A stretch of DNA of 12,975 nt from NCBI GenBank assembly GCA_003456175.1, contig DMPB01000165.1, positions 1 through 12,975 of the forward strand, written 5' to 3'. The DNA comes from Chitinophagaceae bacterium. GTDB taxonomy: Bacteria; Bacteroidota; Bacteroidia; Chitinophagales; Chitinophagaceae. The translations under genes were made by a program, and so were the position numbers. Under the pieces are notes generated by a model. That model saw only the letters and a program-made list of their open reading frames with translations. It did not search any database and was not told the origin of the DNA. Shown here in pieces: positions 7,906-12,975 of the stretch (positions are counted from its first letter, which is position 1; the number at the start of each line of letters is the position of its first letter).

Positions 7906-8328
7906 TTATACATGTTGCATACGCTCCCATTTAATGAGCATGTACTTATCACCAAGTTCCGATATCATCATACCGCTATTCTTCAAATTAGCCGGATTAC
8001 TCATAAACACAGCTAACTCAGAAATATTCATCACCTTGTACGTAGGTCTGTAAGCATATTGGTCTGGCGCTTTTATACGGTGCTTTTTCACCCAGTTCAT
8101 CACACTAACATGACTTACACCTAAAATACGCTCAATCTCTCGGTAGCTCACCCCCTCTATATACAACTGCAATGCTTTCACCACATAGTAAGGGTCTATT
8201 TGCTTACCTTCTTTTTCAGTTGTAAAATGATAGCTACAATGCTTGCATTTATACCGTTGCCTACCATCTAACACACCCGCCTTCACATTTTCGTTGTGCT
8301 TACATTTCGGACAAAACAATATTTTCAT
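7906..8328 (-). CDS. Zinc-ribbon/helix-turn-helix protein related to the InsA (IS1) N-terminus, probable regulator
   Basis: This protein has 140 residues. Residues 6-31 form a zinc ribbon with two CxxC knuckles (C6-C9 and C28-C31, FCPKC and YKCKHC) flanking RQRYKC. A helix-turn-helix follows at about 47-82 (YREIERILGVSHVSVMNWVKK). This pair is typical of the N-terminus of IS1-type transposases (InsA). Residues 83-140 are a short tail with no DDE catalytic core, and I see no terminal inverted repeats around the gene. The gene sits at the head of the minus-strand transport/sensing operon and divergent from acs, the usual place for a local regulator. I infer a domesticated, transposase-derived transcription factor; a leftover IS fragment is the alternative. 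The ATG at 8328 fits the family start and lies 16 bases downstream of a predicted promoter. Confidence 0.78.
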   Translation of the reverse strand: MKILFCPKCKHNENVKAGVLDGRQRYKCKHCSYHFTTEKEGKQIDPYYVVKALQLYIEGVSYREIERILGVSHVSVMNWVKKHRIKAPDQYAYRPTYKVMNISELAVFMSNPANLKNSGMMISELGDKYMLIKWERMQHV

Positions 8329-8350
8329 GGTGCCGATTTTATTGTATATA

Positions 8351-8381
8351 GCAATTTAGCATTTATATATTAATTTAGCAA
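8351..8381 (-). promoter_or_regulatory. Candidate promoter of the minus-strand operon (Bacteroidota type)
   Basis: On the minus strand a TTG (8379-8381) is followed after 20 bases by TAAATTGC (8351-8358), matching the -33 TTG / 19-21 base / -7 TAnnTTTG layout with four of six fixed -7 bases. Transcription would begin near 8344, giving a leader of about 16 bases before the ATG at 8328. Moderate match only. Confidence 0.4.
8353..8380. repeat. Direct repeat AATTTAGCA x2, candidate operator between acs and the operon
   Basis: AATTTAGCA occurs at 8353-8361 and 8372-8380, 19 bases apart, about two helical turns. The two copies overlap the -7 and -33 elements of the predicted minus-strand promoter and lie about 75-100 bases upstream of acs. 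A protein bound here could control both directions. The zinc-ribbon/HTH protein encoded next door is the obvious but unproven candidate. Confidence 0.4.
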
Positions 8382-8454
8382 CTTTACAATACACACCTCT
8401 TGTATATGCCATATTTATGAGGTTACTTAGCACTCTCTAACAACATTGCACGCC

Positions 8455-10371
8455 ATGAGTTACCCTTACCAGATACGTTCGCTAGAACAGTATCATAACG
8501 ACTACCAACGTAGCGTAGCAGATCCTGCACGCTTTTGGTCTGAAATTGCCAGCTACTTCACTTGGAAGAAATATTGGCACCATGTTACCGATTGGAATTT
8601 TTCTGAACCACACATCCGCTGGTTCGAAGGTGCCACCTTAAATATCACCGAAAACTGTATCGATCGTCATTTAGCTACCAAAGGCAACCAGCCCGCCATC
8701 ATTTGGGAACCTAACGATCCGAATGAACGTCATCGTGTTATTACCTATAATTCGTTGTACCAAAAGGTATGTCAATTTGCCCACGTACTAAAAAACAATG
8801 GCGTTCAAAAAGGCGATCGTGTTTGTATCTATATGGGTATGATTCCTGAGCTTGCCATTGCAGTATTAGCTTGTGCCCGTATTGGTGCTATCCACTCTGT
8901 AATTTTTGGTGGCTTTAGTGCACAAAGTATTGCCGACCGCTTGTACGATGCTAATGCAGAATTTATCATCACTTGCGATGGTGCTTACAGAGGTCAGAAA
9001 GATATTCCATTAAAATCTGTTATCGATGATGCTTTAATCGGTAATAGAACCGTGAAGCGTGTAATTGTATACACACGTACACGCACACCTGTAAGTATGA
9101 TCAAAGGCCGCGATGTGTGGTGGGAAGATGAAATTCAACACGTAGTTGAACAAGGCTACACAGATTTTCCTGCCGAAGAAATGAAAGCAGAAGACCCGCT
9201 TTTCATTCTATACACGAGTGGCAGCACCGGCAAGCCTAAAGGTGTGGTACATAGTTGTGCTGGTTACATGGTATATACCAACTATACTTTCATCAATGTA
9301 TTTCAATACCAACCAGGCGATATACATTTTTGTACCGCCGATATTGGATGGATTACAGGTCATAGCTACATCGTATATGGTCCACTGAGTGCTGGTGGCA
9401 CTACACTATTGTTTGAAGGCGTACCTACTTGGCCCGATGCTGGCCGATTCTGGGATATTGTAGATAAATACAAGGTTAACATTCTATACACAGCACCAAC
9501 CGCTATTAGAAGTTTAATGGGCTTTGGCGATGCCCCTTTACAGGGAAAAGATTTAAGCTCACTTAAAGTGTTAGGTACTGTTGGCGAACCCATTAACGAA
9601 GAAGCTTGGCATTGGTACAACGAAAATATCGGCAAAGGCAAATGCCCTATTGTAGATACTTGGTGGCAAACAGAAACAGGAGGTATTCTTATTAGTAATT
9701 TGGCTGGCGTTACACCCGCCAAACCAGCCCATGCCACCTACCCATTACCAGGTGTGCAACCCATTTTAGTAGATGAAAATGGCAATGAAATAGAAGGCAA
9801 TAGCGTAAGTGGCAACCTTTGTATCAAAGCGCCGTGGCCTTCTATTATTCGTACAACCTATGGCGATCATGAACGCTGCCGCACCAATTACTTTGCTACT
9901 TACGACCAGCTATACTTTACCGGCGATGGTGCCCAACGCGATGCCGATGGTATGTATCGCATTACGGGCAGGGTTGATGATGTATTGAATGTTAGCGGGC
10001 ACCGTATTGGTACTGCCGAAGTTGAAAATGCTATTAATATGCACGCAGGCGTGGTAGAAAGTGCTGTAGTTGGCTATCCGCACGATATTAAAGGGCAAGG
10101 TATTTATGCTTATGTGATTTATAATGGTCATCATGTAGGCGATGAAGAACTGACACGCCGCGATATTTTGCAAACCGTTACACGCATCATTGGCCCTATT
10201 GCCAAGCCCGATAAAATTCAGTTTGTGAGTGGCTTGCCTAAAACAAGAAGCGGTAAAATTATGCGACGCATCTTGCGAAAAATTGCTGAGAATGAACTCG
10301 GCAGCCTTGGCGATACCAGCACACTTTTAGACCCTGCCGTGGTAGATGATATTGTAAAAGGTAAATTATAA
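8455..10371 (+). CDS. acs: Acetyl-CoA synthetase (AMP-forming)
   Basis: This 638-residue cytosolic enzyme activates acetate to acetyl-CoA through acetyl-AMP. It has the full family length and all hallmarks. These are the N-terminal YHNDYQRSVADPARFW block, the nucleotide loop YTSGSTGKPKG (253-263), DTWWQTETGG (401-410) and the C-terminal PKTRSGKIMRRILRKIA. W404 corresponds to W414 of Salmonella Acs, which restricts the pocket to acetate. K601 corresponds to K609, the lysine acetylated by Pat and deacetylated by CobB, so acetylation control is possible. The ATG at 8455 is preferred to an in-frame TTG at 8446. It is divergent from the transport/sensor operon and shares a 126-base control region with it. 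A strong terminator follows the stop. It is a clear paralogue of the receiver-linked synthetase at 1-1487, but acetate-type rather than PrpE-like. Confidence 0.97.
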   Translation: MSYPYQIRSLEQYHNDYQRSVADPARFWSEIASYFTWKKYWHHVTDWNFSEPHIRWFEGATLNITENCIDRHLATKGNQPAIIWEPNDPNERHRVITYNSLYQKVCQFAHVLKNNGVQKGDRVCIYMGMIPELAIAVLACARIGAIHSVIFGGFSAQSIADRLYDANAEFIITCDGAYRGQKDIPLKSVIDDALIGNRTVKRVIVYTRTRTPVSMIKGRDVWWEDEIQHVVEQGYTDFPAEEMKAEDPLFILYTSGSTGKPKGVVHSCAGYMVYTNYTFINVFQYQPGDIHFCTADIGWITGHSYIVYGPLSAGGTTLLFEGVPTWPDAGRFWDIVDKYKVNILYTAPTAIRSLMGFGDAPLQGKDLSSLKVLGTVGEPINEEAWHWYNENIGKGKCPIVDTWWQTETGGILISNLAGVTPAKPAHATYPLPGVQPILVDENGNEIEGNSVSGNLCIKAPWPSIIRTTYGDHERCRTNYFATYDQLYFTGDGAQRDADGMYRITGRVDDVLNVSGHRIGTAEVENAINMHAGVVESAVVGYPHDIKGQGIYAYVIYNGHHVGDEELTRRDILQTVTRIIGPIAKPDKIQFVSGLPKTRSGKIMRRILRKIAENELGSLGDTSTLLDPAVVDDIVKGKL

Positions 10372-10409
10372 CCTCGCAGTACATCATTTGCCGTAAGGCG
10401 CCATATATC

Positions 10410-10441
10410 AAGCGTTGGAGTACCCTACTCCGACGCTTTTT
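10410..10441 (+). terminator. Rho-independent terminator of acs
   Basis: The arms AAGCGTTGGAGTA (10410-10422) and TACTCCGACGCTT (10426-10438) pair over 13 positions with one G-T wobble around a CCC loop, and five T follow (10437-10441). It lies 39 bases after the acs stop. The 3' arm overlaps the stop and last codons of the convergent holin-like gene. The minus-strand continuation is less T-rich, so termination is mainly for acs. Confidence 0.88.
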
Positions 10442-10790
10442 CTTTAGCAGGCTTGCCCACCAAGCTTTGAATCATACCAGTTACCAAACTCAATAGAATG
10501 CTATACCAAAAAGCAGCCCACCAATTTTCAACCTCAAAACCAGGCACCATATTAGCTGCCAATTGAATCATTAGCATGTTTATCACAATCAAGAAAAAAC
10601 CTAGTGTAATGAGCGTTACAGGCAGCGTTAGTAAAATAATAATGGGCTTTACAAATGCATTGAGCAAAGCCAACACCAGCGCTACTACCATAGCAGTACT
10701 TACGGAGTCTATGCTTACGCCGGGCAATAAATAACTGCTTACCAAAGCAGCTAACGTAGTAATCATTAAGGTGGCTAAAAAAGCTTTCAT
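10425..10790 (-). CDS. Phage-holin-family-IV-like small membrane protein (PF04020 type)
   Basis: This protein has 121 residues and about four hydrophobic segments (roughly 3-22, 33-45, 52-80, 90-110) with the conserved block LLNAFVKPIIILLTLPVTLITLGFF, split here as LLNAFVKP (42-49) and LPVTLITLGFF (56-66). Members are widespread chromosomal membrane proteins; the holin name comes from family similarity and no phage genes lie nearby, so lysis is not implied. The C-terminus is basic and polar (GKPAKEKASE). It starts 29 bases after the birA stop, so birA and this gene are probably one transcript. Its TAG stop lies inside the convergent acs terminator hairpin. Function unknown. Confidence 0.88.
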   Translation of the reverse strand: MKAFLATLMITTLAALVSSYLLPGVSIDSVSTAMVVALVLALLNAFVKPIIILLTLPVTLITLGFFLIVINMLMIQLAANMVPGFEVENWWAAFWYSILLSLVTGMIQSLVGKPAKEKASE

Positions 10791-10819
10791 CGTAGGTGTT
10801 TTCCTTACGGTAAATGTAG

Positions 10820-11578
10820 TTAAAGCATAATACTTGCTTCACCAAAATTAAGATGCTGTGTTACCATACCTTGTTGCAGCATTAAAGCCCCATTGGTATC
10901 AACACCCAGCAGCTGACCACTCAAACGCACGGCATCTTTTTTAACCTGAATTTGCTGATCAAGCAAGTATAATGATTGATTGTACTGTTGCAGAGCTTCC
11001 TTCCAACCTGCATCGGTGTGTATTAATTCAAAATAATAACCAAGTTCTGCGGCAAGTTGCTTAGCTAACGCTTCTACATGGTAAGAACGTTCGGTTTGTT
11101 GCAATAATGAGGTAGCATGCGTAAGTGCTTCATCAAAGCTATTTTCATTCACATTAATGCCAATACCCACTACAGCCCACTCCCAAGTGTAGCCTTTCCG
11201 AATATTTTCGATGAGTATACCACCTGCCTTCTTGTCATTCAAAAACAAATCGTTAGGCCATTTAATCATGCATGGCAGCTGGGTATTGGCTATAATCATT
11301 TGCCGTGAGGCTAATGCAGCCGCTACCGATAAGCGAAAGGGTTGTGTTGCTGGAAGCCCTGTAGTATTGAGAATAGCGCTAAAAGCAATGTTATGGCCGG
11401 GTGTTTGAAACCAAGTACGTTGATATTGACCCTTTCCGGCAGTTTGATGGGTGCTAAATATTACTTGCCCGTGTTGTGCCAATCCTTTCCGAATTAACTC
11501 CATGGCATAGTTGTTGGTACTATCTACTTTGGTTAAGGTAGTAAAGGTGGCACCAATTGCAGGCAAAGCTGTTAGCAT
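10820..11578 (-). CDS. birA: Biotin--[acetyl-CoA-carboxylase] ligase, class I (no DNA-binding domain)
   Basis: This 252-residue enzyme makes biotinyl-AMP and transfers biotin to the carrier domain of biotin carboxylases such as acetyl-CoA carboxylase. It shows DSTNNYAM (19-26), the biotin/AMP loop QTAGKGQYQRTW (45-56; the E. coli counterpart is GRGRRGR), KWPNDLFLNDKKAGGILIE (106-124) and VVGIGINVN (136-144). A small C-terminal SH3-like domain covers about 205-252. There is no N-terminal winged helix, so it is not a repressor. I chose the ATG at 11578 over an in-frame GTG at 11620: a perfect -7 element on this strand at 11602-11609 would place transcription initiation near 11596, downstream of the GTG. 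It is divergent from rsfS and followed after 29 bases by the holin-like gene. Confidence 0.95.
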   Translation of the reverse strand: MLTALPAIGATFTTLTKVDSTNNYAMELIRKGLAQHGQVIFSTHQTAGKGQYQRTWFQTPGHNIAFSAILNTTGLPATQPFRLSVAAALASRQMIIANTQLPCMIKWPNDLFLNDKKAGGILIENIRKGYTWEWAVVGIGINVNENSFDEALTHATSLLQQTERSYHVEALAKQLAAELGYYFELIHTDAGWKEALQQYNQSLYLLDQQIQVKKDAVRLSGQLLGVDTNGALMLQQGMVTQHLNFGEASIML

Positions 11579-11592
11579 TGAACGAGATACTG

Positions 11593-11600
11593 TATTTTTG
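11593..11600 (+). promoter_or_regulatory. -7 element of the rsfS-ftsH promoter
   Basis: TATTTTTG matches the Bacteroidota TAnnTTTG consensus exactly. It would start transcription near 11607 and give a leader of about 55 bases to the TTG at 11663. No clean TTG lies 19-21 bases upstream (nearest resemblance GTT at 11571-11573), so the -33 element is weak. Confidence 0.5.
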
Positions 11601-11601
11601 G

Positions 11602-11609
11602 CAAAACTA
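11602..11609 (-). promoter_or_regulatory. -7 element of the birA promoter
   Basis: Read on the minus strand this is TAGTTTTG, an exact match to TAnnTTTG. A TTG lies 22 bases upstream on the same strand, slightly more than the ideal 19-21. Transcription would start near 11596, leaving about 18 bases before the ATG at 11578. It is the main reason for rejecting the upstream GTG start of birA. Confidence 0.55.
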
Positions 11610-11662
11610 TACCGAAGCACCTCAACAACACCAAATTTTTCAACTAAACGCTCAAAGCAATA

Positions 11663-12067
11663 TTGGAACCATTGATTGTACTTGGCAACCGTAAAAAAAG
11701 TACTGTTACAAAGCTTAACAGAAGTAGCAAGCTGTTCAAAGCCATCATTAAAGCTGTGACTGATAAAAAAGCGGAAAACGTAGTTTCACTCGACTTACGC
11801 CAGATACCTGAAGCCGTTGCCGATTTTTTTGTGATATGTAATGCCGCTAGTACCACTCAGGTAAAAGCTATTGCCGACAATGTGGAACATGAGGTGAAAC
11901 TAGCTACCGGTGAAAATCCTTACCACAACGAAGGATTCAACGCATTACAGTGGGTTATCATTGATTATGTATCGGTGGTAGTACACATTATGCATAAAGA
12001 TGCCAGAGCACATTACCGTTTAGAAGATATGTGGAGCGATGCACCAACACAAGGGCACGACATCTAA
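11663..12067 (+). CDS. rsfS: Ribosomal silencing factor RsfS
   Basis: RsfS binds ribosomal protein uL14 and blocks subunit joining when nutrients are short. The core is clear: LFKAIIKAVTDKKAENVV, EAVADFFVICNAASTTQVKA and IADNVEHEV lead into YHNEGFNALQWVIIDY, VSVVVHIMHKDAR and YRLEDMWSDA, the standard family order ending in the LE-x-x-W-x-DA signature. With the TTG at 11663 the protein is 134 residues, slightly longer than the usual 105-125. No ATG lies in frame between the upstream stop (11645-11647) and the conserved core, so a non-ATG start is required; TTG 11663 and TTG 11672 are the two candidates. A perfect -7 promoter element ends at 11600. ftsH follows after 81 bases, an order I associate with Bacteroidota. 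Confidence 0.93.
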   Translation: MEPLIVLGNRKKSTVTKLNRSSKLFKAIIKAVTDKKAENVVSLDLRQIPEAVADFFVICNAASTTQVKAIADNVEHEVKLATGENPYHNEGFNALQWVIIDYVSVVVHIMHKDARAHYRLEDMWSDAPTQGHDI

Positions 12068-12148
12068 CCACTTTTTAACGTATTTTGATGAACTATTAGA
12101 ACCCTTTTACGATTATATTTAACACAAGCAGCAGATTGCTTTTTTAGT

Positions 12149-12975
12149 ATGGCAGACGATAATAAAATTAAACCTGAATTATTCAATAGAAATAACTCTG
12201 GCGGCTCAAACGATGCTCCTCGCAAACCACGCTTTAGCATTTATTGGATTTATGCTATTGTAGTAGTGGTACTATTGAGCAACTTTATGTGGGGTAGAAT
12301 GAATGGTGGCTTTGGTGGCCCTAAACCACTTACTGTTACCGAACGTACATTCTACGATTCATTAGTAGCTCCTGGCTTTGTAGAGCGTATCACCAAAGTA
12401 AAAGACAAGTACCTTGTTCGGGTGTACATTCGAAAAGACAAGCAAAGCGACCCCTTCTTTACGCAAAAGTTCAAAACAAACTTAAAAGATGTAAAGTCGC
12501 CCCTGTTCCAATTCAACGTTACCAATTGGGAAAGCTTTGAAAGCCGGCTCGATACCATCACACGTCAAATGAGCATTCCACCGATTGACGCTGCCACCGA
12601 TGTAGATACAACGGAGTGGTATAACAGTCAGCTTTTCAGTTACATCATCACCATTTTCTTATTCATTGGTATTTGGGTACTCTTCATGCGTAAAATGGGT
12701 GGCCCAAGCGGTGGCGGTGGCCCTGGCGGTATTTTTAATATTGGCAAGAGCAAAGCACAATTGTTCGAAAAAGGAACCCGCGTTAATATAACTTTTAACG
12801 ATGTTGCCGGCCTCGATGAAGCCAAGCAAGAGGTAATGGAAATTGTTGACTTCCTAAAAAATCCCAAAAAATACACTGCACTTGGTGGAAAAATACCCAA
12901 AGGTGCATTATTAGTAGGCCCTCCAGGCACTGGTAAAACCTTACTCGCTAAAGCTATGGCTGGCGAAGCTCAAGT
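12149..12975 (+). CDS. ftsH: ATP-dependent zinc metalloprotease FtsH (N-terminal part, C-terminus outside window)
   Basis: The first 275 codons of FtsH, the membrane-anchored AAA+ protease that degrades misassembled membrane proteins and some regulators, are present. A polar N-terminus ([15 protein letters not shown]) precedes membrane helix 1 (about 30-46). The periplasmic FtsH_ext domain (about 60-158) follows, then membrane helix 2 (161-180) and a glycine-rich linker ([11 protein letters not shown], 184-194). The AAA+ domain opens with [15 protein letters not shown] (215-229) and the Walker A motif GPPGTGKT (257-264). Walker B, the second region of homology and the HEXXH zinc site lie beyond the window. 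The periplasmic loop is about 115 residues, longer than in E. coli (roughly 70). The start is the only ATG that fits the family N-terminus. It is probably co-transcribed with rsfS. Confidence 0.97.
   Translation, partial: MADDNKIKPELFNRNNSGGSNDAPRKPRFSIYWIYAIVVVVLLSNFMWGRMNGGFGGPKPLTVTERTFYDSLVAPGFVERITKVKDKYLVRVYIRKDKQSDPFFTQKFKTNLKDVKSPLFQFNVTNWESFESRLDTITRQMSIPPIDAATDVDTTEWYNSQLFSYIITIFLFIGIWVLFMRKMGGPSGGGGPGGIFNIGKSKAQLFEKGTRVNITFNDVAGLDEAKQEVMEIVDFLKNPKKYTALGGKIPKGALLVGPPGTGKTLLAKAMAGEAQ

Noticed and set aside
7906..8328. An intact IS1-type insertion sequence
   Set aside because: There is no DDE catalytic domain, no second ORF and no terminal inverted repeats or target duplication visible; only the InsA-like DNA-binding half is present.
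10425..10790. A prophage remnant because of the holin-like gene
   Set aside because: PF04020-type proteins are common on bacterial chromosomes, and no other phage gene is nearby.
11579..11620. GTG at 11620 as the birA start
   Set aside because: The birA -7 element at 11602-11609 lies downstream of this GTG, and the added 14 residues are not part of the family; ATG 11578 fits both.

Overview
The window looks like chromosomal DNA of a Bacteroidota bacterium, most likely family Chitinophagaceae. The evidence is an AT-rich sequence without Shine-Dalgarno motifs, two matches to the Bacteroidota -7 element TAnnTTTG, a divergent birA | rsfS-ftsH arrangement I associate with this phylum, and protein signatures of that group. 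The family assignment is inference.

Layout. From 8328 leftwards past the window edge, seven genes run on the minus strand with gaps of 124, 37, 25, 42, -4 and 11 bases. They encode a zinc-ribbon/HTH protein related to the IS1 InsA N-terminus, an outer-membrane porin, an MHS-type MFS symporter, two small two-helix membrane proteins, a 905-residue Na+/solute-symporter fused to a histidine kinase (CbrA-like), and a response-regulator receiver domain fused in frame to an acetyl/propionyl-CoA synthetase (cut by the window edge). A second, ordinary acetyl-CoA synthetase (acs, 8455-10371) is divergent from this cluster and ends in a strong terminator. After it come a PF04020-type small membrane protein and biotin ligase birA (both minus strand). 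Across a back-to-back promoter lie rsfS and the start of ftsH (plus strand).

How the genes may work together. The left 8.3 kb reads as one module for catching, sensing and activating a short-chain carboxylate such as acetate or propionate. The porin would admit it through the outer membrane and the MFS and SLC5-type proteins would move or sense it at the inner membrane. The kinase would then phosphorylate the receiver domain of an enzyme that turns the acid into acyl-CoA. The window shows no separate DNA-binding response regulator for this kinase; the nearest downstream partner is the enzyme itself. A two-component relay acting directly on an acyl-CoA synthetase is the main novelty candidate. 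The right 2.6 kb (holin-like protein, birA, rsfS, ftsH) is ordinary housekeeping DNA. No stretch longer than 126 bases lacks a gene, and I saw no tRNA, rRNA, CRISPR array or intact insertion sequence.
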